From assembly GCA_024195585.1 (NCBI GenBank), contig SWBL01000079.1, positions 1 through 64,000 of the forward strand: 64,000 bases of DNA. The letters are read 5' to 3'. The notes beneath the pieces are model-generated. The model was not told the origin of the DNA. It searched no databases and was given only the letters and a program-made list of their open reading frames with translations. Shown here piece after piece: positions 44,871-55,840 of this stretch. Each line of letters opens with the position of its first letter. The stretch's first letter is position 1. The position numbers and the translations under genes are program-made. Origin of the DNA: Aureobasidium sp. EXF-3400 (lineage: Eukaryota > Ascomycota > Dothideomycetes > Dothideales > Saccotheciaceae).

Positions 44871-47136
44871 CTACTCGTCGTCGCTTTCTTCCTCGCTGTC
44901 AGTCTCCTCTTCACTGCTCTCTTCTTCACTCTCCTCCGCAGCCTTGATAGCATCCACAAACTGGCCCATAGCAAGCTTGATCTGCTTCAATTCATCGCTG
45001 GCTTCATTCTTCTCGTCCGCCCACCATTGCATGACTCCCTCAAACTCTAGTGCATCGCCCATGTACAGCTCATTGCACACGTGAAGCATAATCTTCTCGC
45101 CATCTGCGCGGTGACAGACATCGGCCTGTACGAGCAGCAGGAAGTCCACCTGATCAACCTTCTCCTCATGAGCATCACCACGGTCGAACATGGTACGCTC
45201 AATCAGCATCTGCTGGGTTGATATCGACTTCTTGGCAGCTTGTGCTGGCGTGAGACCTTCTTCAATCAGACTAGCCATGCGCTTCATGAAAGCTGCCACC
45301 ACTGCGCGACGCACCATATGTGGCGATGCGTTGGCTGACATACGTAGTGCAGTAAGTTCGAGCTGGATGTTGGCCGCTTCATCACCCTTCTGCAATGAGT
45401 CGTAGATACTGGCCGCTGCATCGTGATGGAAATCGACAGCCTCACGCCCAGCTCTGCTGTCTTCGGAGTCAACAGATCCAATGGAACCGAAACTCTGCGA
45501 CCTCGCGCTCTTCGCCGCTCTGTCATCATACTCGTCGCTGTAAGGCTCTGAATTGAGAGTCGAGATGGATTCGGCCGATTGGTTTTGCATGTTGTAGATG
45601 CTTGCGGAGTGCAGGCTGTGGTGCTCCTGGTCGTCTTCTTCCTCGTCTTCCGAGGTGTCATACTCGAAGCCCTCTCCTTTCTGACCCACAATCTCCTTGT
45701 CTGTCTCTCCGCGCACGATCTCGTCTTGTTCGTAACCCGACTCGCGCTTGACCTTTGTGATCCTTGATTTGATCGTCATACCGTCAGAGATGTAGACACC
45801 ATATGACAGCAGAGCACCAGGCATGATGTTGCACTTCTTGCCGACCGAAGCTTCGTTTGCAACAATAGCATCCTTGACCACTGTACCATCACCAATCGAA
45901 GCGTCGTCCCAGATGTACGCGCCACTGATCTTGACATTCCTGCCAATGATGCACCTCCTACCAATAACACTGTTGGAAATTTCGCTTCCGTCTCCGATTG
46001 CTGTTGCCCGGCCGATAACAGTCCTTGGGCCGATGTGACACGATCTAGCCAAGACAACTCCTTCTTCCCGATAGACGTTTCCTTTGGTAAGTCTGTAGGT
46101 CTGGTCGCGCACCAGGTTGCTGTCAGGGCAAATAGGATATGCCCATCTGCTCAGGATATCCTTGGTTACTGCATCGTAGGCTCTCAGGTTCTTAACTCTG
46201 GCTGCATAGTGCTCGTCGACGATATGGGTATGGATGGTTTTGCCGTTCAGTTCGTAGTCCTTCAAGACGCTATGAAGGAATCCTTTTCTCGGGGCCTCGT
46301 AGTCGAAGTTATCACTCCAGAGCGCAAGAACGTCGGGAGTGCAAATATCAATACCGCAATCAATCAAATCTTCCCTGATCTCAAGTTCGTCATGCTCTTT
46401 CAGGATGTCCGGATCCAGAGTGACCAGATGTGAGGGCTGGTTGGGTCGCATTTGTTCGTAGTGTAGACAGCGGTTCTTGGTGGGGTCGAGTACGAAGACG
46501 GGCGAAACACGCTGCATCTTGGTGCGGTGAGCAGTGCCGGCCTCTCGGAGGACCATGGTCATAATGGCATTCTTATCTTTGGTGCGACGCTGACGGTGGG
46601 CAGCGATGGCGGCTTCGATGGGCAAATTGCTGACCACATCGCCGTAGACGATCAGGAAGTCTCCAGTAAGGACGGCGCGCGCGTCGAGGTCGCGCATAGC
46701 GTCACCGATCGAGTTGGACGAAGAGCGAACGATCTCGACGTTGTTGAAGGGGGAAACCTTGGAAGTCCATTTGGATTGCTGGATGTACTCCTCGACCTGG
46801 TCGGTATGGGCGCCACAGTAAACAAAGACTTCATCGACTCCAGCGTTGGCAAGGAACTCGAAGGTGTATTCGATCAACGGGGTGTTGGCCAGAGGAAGCA
46901 GACACTGCGATTCTTAGATGAGGTCTGCCTTGTTCTCAAGGTCGTGTACATACGCGAGGACGTTCAAGTGTGAAAGGACTGAAGCGGGTCTCGAATGAGT
47001 CTGCGAGAATCTGTGCTTATTAGTGTCTGCGTAATGTGCATAGTCTAAGTCTACATACCACAGCCTGAAGCGGCTCCTCGACCTCATCCTCAACACGACC
47101 TTTGTCAGCCTGTGCGGCCTTCTTCTTGGGTGCCAT
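44871..47136 (-). CDS. GCD6: translation initiation factor eIF2B epsilon subunit
   Basis: Exons are 47059-47136, 46954-47010 and 44871-46904 (722 residues; yeast Gcd6 has 712). Splicing joins QAVILADSFETRFSPFTLER and PRCLLPLANTPLIEYTFEFL, the conserved N-terminal nucleotidyltransferase-like start. A left-handed beta-helix of hexapeptide repeats follows (SNSVIGRRCIIGRNVKISGA, DDASIGDGTVVKDAIV). After an acidic linker comes the catalytic W2/HEAT domain (about 545-722), ending in an acid-rich tail (SEEESSEEETDSEEES). This is the catalytic subunit of the GDP-GTP exchange factor for eIF2, target of stress control through eIF2-alpha phosphorylation. It is divergent from the DNA methyltransferase gene. 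Confidence 0.95.
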
Positions 47137-47602
47137 AGTGATATCGTCGCGTAGAGAATAAAGTTGAGAGTTGAGTCAAGAATTTGGTCAAGTCGACCCA
47201 GACCATGCGGGATGACACACACGATGCCAACGACATGCCCATCTGTTGGCAACCACCTACCGGAACGCGCTTGTAGATAGAGGCATAATGGAGCCGCATA
47301 TAATTCCCCGGTCTTCATTAATACACTTATCCCTCTTCCAAGGTGATCCACTCAAGCTTCATCTCCATCCCGTCGCGTCCTTGACCTCACCTTTTCCTCT
47401 TTCCACTATGGAGGGCATCCCGACTGCAAGGGACCAGGCCCTCAGCATGCAGGAGCGAACGCGAGCTCCTTCCTTCACTTGCTCGTTGATTGATTGATCT
47501 TCCTCATTGTGAATCTTCCTGTCACCCTCCGTCTCCATTGCATCAATTGTTCTTCACATTGTTTCAACATCATTCACATGTATATGCTCTCAACCTCGAA
47601 GC
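47137..47602. promoter_or_regulatory. bidirectional promoter, eIF2B-epsilon / DNA methyltransferase
   Basis: This 466-nt region separates two divergent starts. The plus-strand half before 47603 is pyrimidine-rich (CTTCCTC, TCACCTTTTCC), as in fungal 5' UTRs. No canonical TATA was found. Confidence 0.4.
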
Positions 47603-50600
47603 ATGCCACCTTTCATATATCCCACTCCGGAGCCTACAGATTCCCCAAGCTCACGCGATGAATCTTCGAAGCGAAGGCTGGAAGACTGCAATGACACTAC
47701 TGCGCCTCACTCACGAGAACCGAAGAGACAGAGAGTGTCCGTACAATGCGGGACCCTCTGTTTTCCGCCTTCTCACTATAGCGGAGCCCGTCGTCGTCAA
47801 GCTGGTTCGGATCGTGAAGCGATAAATGCTTTGGCTATCGTTTGGAACTCCCAAGATCGCTCGCAACACGAGTACAACATCTGGTATCTAAAAGATTACA
47901 GCGTTTATCGTAACGGCACCAATCACAGACATGCCTTTGAACTTTGTCCTTTGCACCTCTTGAAGAATGAGGATGGGGTCAATGAACTGCTCTTCGACGG
48001 AATCCTCAGTATCGATGGTGAAGAGCGACGTGTTGAAGGAGTTCCGTTCGACTGTCTAGCCATAGATGGATATGGAGATGAGAACGACAAAGTTTCTGCC
48101 TGCATCCAAACAACCCTAGGTTGCAAGGCAAGTGTTTGGTATCAGCTCGGAACTCCTGCAAACCACTACACCCGCTACCACGACACGTTCCTGTGGGTTT
48201 CACGATTCACCAAATATGTGGTGGACTTTCTTGAAGATTCCGAGCAATCTGTCACCTTCAGTGTCTTCCGACGGACCTTCTACCCCTACCTGCAGCAGAA
48301 GTACGGATCATCCCCCGCTATCAAGGACTGGTTGGATCAACACCATTCACACGACTTTGGTCAAGCATTCTGCGCCAATCTAGGCTTCATCATCAAGGAA
48401 TGCTACAGTGTAAATGACCAGCTCCTTGATGAGCCTATATTTGGCGAGACGAATACCAAGCAATTGAAAGCCATCAAAATGGAGGATACTGCGTACAAGA
48501 ATACGGTTGTCACCCCATTCGTATTCGAGCTCTTTCGCAAGATGCCTTTCCAGGGTCAGATGCAAGTCTTGTCTGAGGTCAGTGTTGCCACCCTACGAAA
48601 GCAAGAATCCAGGCGGATCGAGTTAGGCCTCACACCACTGAGTTGTCGCCCAACACTCGCTCCAAAACTTCGACCTCATAAGAGAATCGTTCGAAGGGGA
48701 GATGTCGTGAGCATTGCCGCGGAGACGCAAACTCAGTGGAGACACTCGACTGGCGTTGTATGGTTCGCATATGTGCAAGAGATCCGGCGGCTGAAGTCTG
48801 GCGTGCAGAAACTTGACGTCTTGTGGCTCTACGAGCCTTCAGACACTACACTAGGCCATGGATATTATCCCTACAAGAACGAGCTGTTTCTAAGTGACAA
48901 CTGTTCCTGCGGGAAAAACGCGATCGACGCTGAGCTTGTCCAATCGATTGTCACGGTCAAGTGGTTCGCCAATAACCCCGGCGAATCGAAAGATTGCTTC
49001 TTCGTCAGACAAAAATTCAGGACAGAGCCAACTCTAGGAGCGTATGACTTTGTTCAATTGAAACAGTCAGACTTCAGTTGTGGATGCAACAACACGGAGA
49101 CAGAGATGTATAGAGTCAAGCAGGAGTTTGCGCCTGGTGATACCGTACTCGTTTATCGACTCGTTCATGGCAAAGAGTCACTAGAGCCTGCGATCATCCG
49201 TGGCTTCAATCGCCATACAGTCACCCTCCAGACCTTTCTCCGTTGTCACCGCGATCTATATGACAAGCATGCGGCTGCAAATCAAATCATGCTGACTGAC
49301 GAAATGTTCGATCTCGATCCGGACTCGGTCACTCGTCATTGCAGAGTTGCAACCTTCGCCAGTCTCGAGGATGTCAGAACACCTTACGATCGGAATGGAG
49401 CTGGTGACTTGTGGTATGTGGTAAGCTCTTCAGCTCCCACATGGAATTTTGTTGACCAGGAGATCGCTCCGGAGAGCAAGCTCAAGGGTATGGGGATCTT
49501 CTGCGGGAGCGGGTCGTTCGATAGGGGTCTCGAGGAAGGTGGAGGCCTCGAGTTTAACTGGGCCGTTGACTGGGCTGAAAGAGCTCTTCACTCATACCGA
49601 GCAAACACAGAAGAACCAGAGAGGTTGAACCTTTTCCTCGGCAGCGTCAACGACTATTTGAGCAAAGCTATCCATGGCACCAAAGACAGTCGAATTGCCA
49701 CTGTCGGCGATGTTGATCTACTCGCAGCGGGATCTCCGTGTCCGGGTTTCTCGGTCTTGCAACGAGATCGACATAGTGTTCAGTCTTTGAGAAATTGCTC
49801 TCTCGTTGCTTCTGTATGCTCATATGTCGACTTGTATATGCCGAAGTACCTGGTGCTAGAGAACGTCATTGGCATGGCGAGGAACCCTGGAAAGGCCAAG
49901 GATCTGAACGTGTTCTCACAAGTCCTTTGTTGCCTGATTAGCATGGGTTATTCAGTGCAACAGCTATTAATGGATCCCGGACATTACGGATCATGTCAAT
50001 CCCGTCAACGCATCTTCATCATTGCAACCGCCCCAGGCCACAAAGTGCCAATTCCGCCGCCTCAAACACACACCTGTAAGGAGCTGGAGACGTACTCGAG
50101 AGCAATCGGCTACGCATCTAACGGCTTACCTTTCGGAAAACGCAAGCACGATGTGTGTCCCTTTGTATCGCTCACAGCGAAAGAAGCTTTTCAAGATCTG
50201 CCAGACATTGGCGACAGCCATGTTCAAACGTGCATTCCCGCGCCTGATCATCGCACCTGCAGACACGAATCCGCGCGTAAACGAGCATTGATCCAGATGA
50301 TCCCCCGTTGGCCTTACGGACAAAGCTTCGTCAAGGCTGTGAATGCAGGCAAAATGTCTCACAGCGCCATATCAAATTACGCCTGGCAGAACAAAAATCG
50401 TTCTGGCGAGAACAGTAAATCTTGGTCCAGAATCTTCCCGGACCGTCTGATTGGTTGTCTGACCACTGATATCAAGCCCCACGATTCCTTCCTCGGCCGT
50501 ACACTCCACTACGACCAGCACCGAACCATGACGGTCATGGAGGCGCGCAGGGTGCAGGGTCTGCCGGACGATGAGATCGTGCTGGGCACACCTGCCCAGC

Positions 50601-51025
50601 AGTGGAATCAGATTGGGAATGGAGTTGATCGCAAGGTCGCCTTCGCCCTTGGTATGCAGCTCGCTGAGGCTCATCGCAAGAACATGGTCACTAGAAGGGA
50701 CGCACCGGCTTTATTGCCAATCGTAGAAGAGACAAGCTCTCCTCGAACCATATCTGTCATTCACCAGGAACTTGTCCTTCGGGACTCACTCCAGTCCGTC
50801 AGCTGCAAGTCTCCTGGTGCTGTTACATTCACTGAGAAGCAAGCCGTTTCCAACCATATTGTTCAGCAGACGGGTCAGAGTGCCACACAGGTCATCGATC
50901 TCGAGATGTTTGAGGTGTCATTAGCCGATACTCAAGTTCCTTCGCCCATGGTTCAAGAGGAATCTACGGTCTCGATTCAACAAGAGGTGTGGAAGGGTGG
51001 TGTGGAGTGCATCATCATTGATTGA
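47603..51025 (+). CDS. dim-2: DIM-2-like DNA (cytosine-5) methyltransferase
   Basis: A single uninterrupted exon of 1140 residues. All core C5-methyltransferase motifs are visible: I GMGIFCGSGSFDRGLEEGG (about 629), IV AAGSPCPGFS with the catalytic Cys (about 709), VI YLVLENVIGM (about 750), VIII QSRQRIFIIA (about 798), IX RTMTVMEARRVQGLP (about 974) and X NQIGNGVDRKVAFALG (about 1002). Two BAH-like segments precede it (RRGDVVSIAAETQTQW near 365; PGDTVLVYRLVHGKE near 512), with paired Cys in between (CSCG, CGCNN). This order matches fungal DIM-2, which is guided by HP1 to H3K9me3 and methylates RIP-mutated repeats. At 1140 residues it is shorter than Neurospora DIM-2 at the N-terminus. No frameshift or stop is seen. 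Confidence 0.88.
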   Translation: MPPFIYPTPEPTDSPSSRDESSKRRLEDCNDTTAPHSREPKRQRVSVQCGTLCFPPSHYSGARRRQAGSDREAINALAIVWNSQDRSQHEYNIWYLKDYSVYRNGTNHRHAFELCPLHLLKNEDGVNELLFDGILSIDGEERRVEGVPFDCLAIDGYGDENDKVSACIQTTLGCKASVWYQLGTPANHYTRYHDTFLWVSRFTKYVVDFLEDSEQSVTFSVFRRTFYPYLQQKYGSSPAIKDWLDQHHSHDFGQAFCANLGFIIKECYSVNDQLLDEPIFGETNTKQLKAIKMEDTAYKNTVVTPFVFELFRKMPFQGQMQVLSEVSVATLRKQESRRIELGLTPLSCRPTLAPKLRPHKRIVRRGDVVSIAAETQTQWRHSTGVVWFAYVQEIRRLKSGVQKLDVLWLYEPSDTTLGHGYYPYKNELFLSDNCSCGKNAIDAELVQSIVTVKWFANNPGESKDCFFVRQKFRTEPTLGAYDFVQLKQSDFSCGCNNTETEMYRVKQEFAPGDTVLVYRLVHGKESLEPAIIRGFNRHTVTLQTFLRCHRDLYDKHAAANQIMLTDEMFDLDPDSVTRHCRVATFASLEDVRTPYDRNGAGDLWYVVSSSAPTWNFVDQEIAPESKLKGMGIFCGSGSFDRGLEEGGGLEFNWAVDWAERALHSYRANTEEPERLNLFLGSVNDYLSKAIHGTKDSRIATVGDVDLLAAGSPCPGFSVLQRDRHSVQSLRNCSLVASVCSYVDLYMPKYLVLENVIGMARNPGKAKDLNVFSQVLCCLISMGYSVQQLLMDPGHYGSCQSRQRIFIIATAPGHKVPIPPPQTHTCKELETYSRAIGYASNGLPFGKRKHDVCPFVSLTAKEAFQDLPDIGDSHVQTCIPAPDHRTCRHESARKRALIQMIPRWPYGQSFVKAVNAGKMSHSAISNYAWQNKNRSGENSKSWSRIFPDRLIGCLTTDIKPHDSFLGRTLHYDQHRTMTVMEARRVQGLPDDEIVLGTPAQQWNQIGNGVDRKVAFALGMQLAEAHRKNMVTRRDAPALLPIVEETSSPRTISVIHQELVLRDSLQSVSCKSPGAVTFTEKQAVSNHIVQQTGQSATQVIDLEMFEVSLADTQVPSPMVQEESTVSIQQEVWKGGVECIIID

Positions 51026-51386
51026 GGAATTTCGAATTATAATATAAGAGAGGTAGAGATGAGGGGTGGACTCAGGGCTGATCGACGACGGGATCAGAGG
51101 AAGATATAACAGACAGGTGATTGCTATTCAACATGTCATTGCTAGAGACGAATGAAAAATGATGTTGTCAGAAATCGAAGTCGCTATTGTGTGCGCTTAG
51201 AGAAGGCTTCGAAAAAGCCAAAGTGTGACTGCAACTATGATGATCGATCTATCACATCCGCCTGGCGATTGAAAGAGTGGGGAAATAATAAAACAATGCA
51301 AAAACAATCGTGTATAAGGGGGTATCGTAACGTGGAATGCCAAAAAAGAAAAATGCAACGAAAACAACCATCTCCTCCTCTGACTC
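51026..51386. other. convergent 3' intergenic region
   Basis: This lies between the methyltransferase and INP1 stop codons. It is A-rich; no gene is supported. Confidence 0.4.
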
Positions 51387-53442
51387 CTAGAACCCCCAAT
51401 CTTCATCATCATCACTCAAATCCCAACTACCAGGTACCCTCCTATGCCCCCTCAATCTCCCCGCTGCAGTAGCAGCAGCGGCCGTGCCATTCCCTGCTAC
51501 AGCAAACAAATCATGAAAAGCCGGTTCAGCAAGATTCAAAGCACCACTCGCAACCAACCTCGCAGCTATCCTAAGCATAGTGGCTACTAGATTTGCAGGT
51601 GGACCTAAGAACAAAGCGCAGGTTTTGCGGACGAGGAGAGCTGGAGAGGTTTTTGTGAGGGCTGTGGATGTAGGTTTGGCTGGTGTGGTTGTTGTAGGCG
51701 GAGAAGAAGATAAGCGGTTGGATGGCGAAGGAGATTGTGAGGGTGCGCGACGTTGGCGGAGGAGGTCTGTTGCTTCTGAGGGGGTGAGGACTGGGAGAGT
51801 AGACCAGGACGCTGCGGTTGAGAGAGAGGTTGTGGAGAGGGCTGGGGAGGAAGCTGTGAAGGTGGCGTGGGATGTTTCGGTTGTTGATGTGGATGGTGAT
51901 GTTGCTGAGGGTTGCTCAGTTGACGTTGAGAGGGGTGATTGCTCGGTAGAGTTTGATTGGAGTGGCTGTCCGTCTTTGGTGATGGGTGGTGTACTGTCCT
52001 CCTTTTCTTCTTCTATTGTTTCTGTGGCTCCTGCGACTGCTTGTTCTCGAGGTTCGTCTGGCAAGGGTGTCTCGATGATTGTGCTCTCAGCTTCCTCGTG
52101 TACACTATCGTGGTCAGTCTGATCTGAGTTGTCAGACTGGTCGAGTACGGGCTCCTCATGTACTTGCTCGACAATGATCAAAGGTTCCGTGAGACTAGGT
52201 TGATCGTTTTCTTCCGCTATGATTGCGATGGGTTTCACTGAGGCTGACATAACAGGTTCTCCGCTCGTAATGTCCTCATGGATATGGTAGTCAGGGGAGT
52301 TCAAGGGCAGATCATGGTCGTCGGCAGACTCAGGTGTCGGTGGTAGACGTGGAGCGAGAACACTTGATAGAGGACGTGTAAGGGACGGCGCAGTATCTCG
52401 AGCAGACTGGTCAAAGATTCCAGCCATCTTCCGAACTTTGTTGACTTTGGACGGCGGTGACGATTCGAGGCTCAGCTGTGGAGGAGCAGTGACAGAACGC
52501 ATGGCCGCCAGCTTTTTAGAAGGAAATGGTCCAGATAGTTGTTGTGGCTTGTCTCTGCTGACCGGCCTTGTATCCTGCTCTTTTCCACCTTCTTCCTCTG
52601 ATCTTGCGTTTTCGTCGACTTCTGAGCGTTCTGACCGTTCTGTGTCCGATGTCGAGGTGCTTCTACTGGCATGCAAAAGCTGCGGCTCCTCGAGTCCAGC
52701 GCCCTCAGGTCTCCAGACCTTGTTAAGTGTCCAGCGTTTTGCAGGCTCGATAAATTCTCTCGACAGTCTTCTGGAATTTCTGCTGGGCATCTCTGGCAGA
52801 TCGTGGCCAAAGCCTCTTTGAAAGGGACAAGCTGTTCTCTCGTAGTACAAGACTTTGGCCAGTGTCTTCTTGAGCAGCTCGACGTGCTCCAGATCTTCTT
52901 GTGTAATTCCAGGTAATTCGATACGGTAGTAGGTATTAGGTAAGACGCGCATGGCGAACTTGGAGACGCCGTCGACACACCAGCATTGCGAACGAGGGAG
53001 GATAGCGTGGAGCAAGCTTCCTGAGTGCAGGAAAGCGACTGAGCCAGGTACACGGTAGATTTCTAGGGGTCCTAAGATCTTGTCAGCTGCACTGCTGTCG
53101 CTTGCTTCAAAAGTCTCATATCATACCTGCAGCCATGGTTCGCTCAGTGGGCGAGGTCCAAAGCAGGGAAGTAGATTCTCCTTCTGCATCATAGCTGGCA
53201 ATGCTCGATCTCGAGCTTGGTCGCGATCTCAAGGACGATGCTGTGCTGAAGGATACGATCTTGGCCGAAGGGTGAACAAATAGCGTCTCTATTCCGTCGG
53301 CGGAGCCAATCTCGACTTGTTGTTGGACCTTGGTCGGATTGGCGAGTCTCGAGGGGAGGGTGAAAGATCGTCGCAGACCTGCGCCTGGAGCCGAGGCCGA
53401 CTGCATATCTTTGGATGTGCTGGATGAGGGCCGCGAAGACAT
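51387..53442 (-). CDS. INP1: INP1-like peroxisome inheritance protein
   Basis: Exons are 53127-53442 and 51387-53071 (666 residues). After a Ser/Pro-rich N-terminus comes the folded Inp1 domain, reading across the junction as TERTMAAGPLEIYRVPGSVA, then FLHSGSLLHAILPRSQCWCV and LPNTYYRIELPGITQEDLEH. The domain has a PH-like character. The rest is long, acidic and Ser/Thr-rich (probably disordered) and ends in a helix-rich segment (PANLVATMLRIAARLVASGA) plus DDDEDWGF. In yeast Inp1 tethers peroxisomes to the cell cortex through Pex3 so that mother cells keep some. It is divergent from the UsgS-like gene. Confidence 0.82.
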
Positions 53443-54083
53443 AGCGTCCCCAAAGTCCCCGGCCCGAGGAGTTGGTGTTAGGTTTGGGATGTGATGTTTA
53501 GGAGAGATGCTTGAGATCCAGACAACGATTCCAGACGAGTGAGACGAGCGCCTTCATTCCAACACTGCCTTGCCTTTTTTCGTTCATGCGGGGCATGGAA
53601 CCAGTGGAAAAAGGTTCCCTCTAATTTAAAGGAGTCATTTTATGCAAGGCATCACTACGTAATACCTCTGTACTAGATCTATATGAGGCTGTTCTCCAGC
53701 TGTTTCAGATGGAGACATTCAACAAGAGAGTCAGAAGCTATCTTATCCCAACTTCTCCGAGTCATGCCAGATCCTGTGCTCTGATCCAACGAAAGGTATC
53801 TTCTCCATCTCGTCTCACAAGTCATAAACCTCTATATGATTTCATAGACCATGTAGTATGCCTATCATGTCAATAGCAACGGTCTAAGATAATAACCGTC
53901 AGGGCCGTCCTGTCAACAGCAAACCCCTGGATGGTTCAGTCGGGACATCGGCATCTCGTGAATGCCGTTCCACCATGACGTCGGCAAACGCGTCAATGAT
54001 GAGCTTGCGAGTTCAAGCAAAATGTTGGACGAACGAGACCATTCTGTCGTTGTCACATCCAAACCAGAGGATAGCAGACAGTC
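53443..54083. promoter_or_regulatory. bidirectional intergenic region, INP1 / UsgS-like
   Basis: This 641-nt spacer separates two divergent starts. It is moderately AT-rich around 53630-53900. No confident element or gene was identified. Confidence 0.35.
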
Positions 54084-55416
54084 ATGTCGAACTTTGACCC
54101 CAATGCCATCCTTCGTGGTGCGCAGCTCACCGTAGTCGGTGGTGAGTGTTTCCAATCTACTGTCGCGTGCCTATGCAGCTTGACTGACACAACCCAGCCT
54201 ACCGAGCATTGCAGAACCCGAAACTCTTCACCTCCGAGCACTACAGACAGGCTGCTCTGGCTGTTGCAGCCGGTATTGCCATTCGTGTCCTCATCGGAAT
54301 TCCCGTACGCACTCCTCGTCCTTTCCTCTGAACCGGGAAGAAAATCATCTAACACATAGTGTCAGGCTGTTGGAGTTCGTGTGCTCATTGCCTTTTTCGG
54401 ACTGTTCACGGACCTCAAGAGCTCAGGATGGGATGAAGACATTATGGAGGGACTCGAGTTCCTGGAGCATTCTGTGCTGCAGCTGCCCTTCTTCCTTATG
54501 AGTTTCATGAGATACATCAGTCCCTCTCTGGACAACATGTAAGTGGTCGACGTTAACCAGTCGCAGAGACAGTATACTGATTCTGTCAGGTTCATGGAAT
54601 CGCTTAGATGGGTTGACGAGACCTATGTCGTAAAGCACAAGGGCGAGGATCCCAACAGCCTCCGCGCCATGTACTATCCCAACATGCGTCAATACACTCA
54701 CCATGGCCCTGCTCCTGCTGCAGGAGACAAGCCCGCGGACAATGCTCCCAAGCAAGCTGCTATCAAGTTCTTAACGCGTTACGGTCGCAAGGCTGGCATC
54801 TCCTTGGCCGTCTACCTACTCTCACTGTTGCCATATGTCGGTCGCTTTGTGCTTCCCGCTGCATCCTTCTATACCTTCAACAAGCAAGTTGGTCTGCAAC
54901 CTGCCATTCTCGTCTTTGGCAGTTCCATCTTCCTGCCTAAGCGATACCTGGTTCAGTTCCTACAGAGCTACTTTGCTTCTAGAAGTTTGATGAGAGAATT
55001 GGTGAGTCTAATCTTATTCTATCGTCGACTCAAAAATCTAACAGACAATGCAGCTCGAGCCCTACTTTTCGCGCATCCGCTTTACCCCTCAGCAAAAGAA
55101 GATCTGGTTCCACGACCGCGAGGGCGTCCTTTTCGGCTTTGGAGTTGGCTTCTTCGTTTTCCTCAAGATCCCTCTCCTCGGCGTCCTCATCTATGGCATT
55201 GCTGAAGCTTCAACTGCCTTCCTCATCACAAAGGTCACAGACCCACCGCCGCAACCCGAGGAGTGGACCAACTTTGCCGAAACACAAGCTCACTGGCGCA
55301 ACAAGCATGAGTTTTTGAAGCTTCCTCTAGACAAGCTAGATGCGCTGAACATCACATCGACCAAGGAGGGCGAGAAACCGGATACGACGACAATCAAGGG
55401 CCGTCAATTCACCTAG
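54084..55416 (+). CDS. UsgS-like multi-pass transmembrane protein
   Basis: Exons are 54084-54141, 54198-54304, 54366-54538, 54590-55001 and 55054-55416 (370 residues). Splicing gives the N-terminus NAILRGAQLTVVGAYRALQN and conserved junction DNMFMESLRWVDETYV. Several hydrophobic spans are visible: AVAAGIAIRVLIGIP, RVLIAFFGLF, KAGISLAVYLLSLLPYVGRF, LQPAILVFGSSIFL and FGFGVGFFVFLKIPLLGVLI. The family is known in Aspergillus as transmembrane protein UsgS and resembles EI24/CysZ-like membrane proteins; its function is not established. For exon 3 an acceptor 6 nt earlier (ATAG, 54360) is also in frame and would add Cys-Gln. Confidence 0.85.
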
Positions 55417-55840
55417 AATTGTTCGATCTACGAGCGCTGCTCAACGGCAGCACTCTCAGCTAGGCTCAGTAACAACTACCACAGAACAACTGTAAAATAG
55501 AATTTATCTTCACAAGTAAACAAGTCCGAATTACCCAGCGGTATCGGTCCGCCCGTCCGTGCACCGTATATAGATACCCCTCTATGGAGCAAGCTACCCC
55601 ACACCTTGGTTTGTATGGTGACGATAGATTATCAACACCTGCCGCTCTTGTCTGTGGTCAATTGCTTATCTCTTGCCAATCCATCAAGGCCGGGATGACG
55701 GTTGACTACTCCTCATGACTGATCGGACTAGCATATAATATCTTGTCTATTACCCCTCTCAAAGCTTCCTCTTTTCCCTGCAACTAAGCTTCAATTGCTT
55801 TCTATAGACGTATATTCTATCTTATTTCATACGCATCAAC
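55417..55840 (+). promoter_or_regulatory. formamidase promoter with HGATAR cluster and CCAAT
   Basis: Within about 60 nt there are three GATA-factor sites: CGATAG (55622-55627), TTATCA = TGATAA reversed (55629-55634) and TTATCT = AGATAA reversed (55666-55671). A CCAAT box is at 55676-55680. A further ATATAATATC lies near 55733. HGATAR sites are bound by AreA-type nitrogen activators and CCAAT by the HAP-like complex, both known from Aspergillus amdS. Confidence 0.5.
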
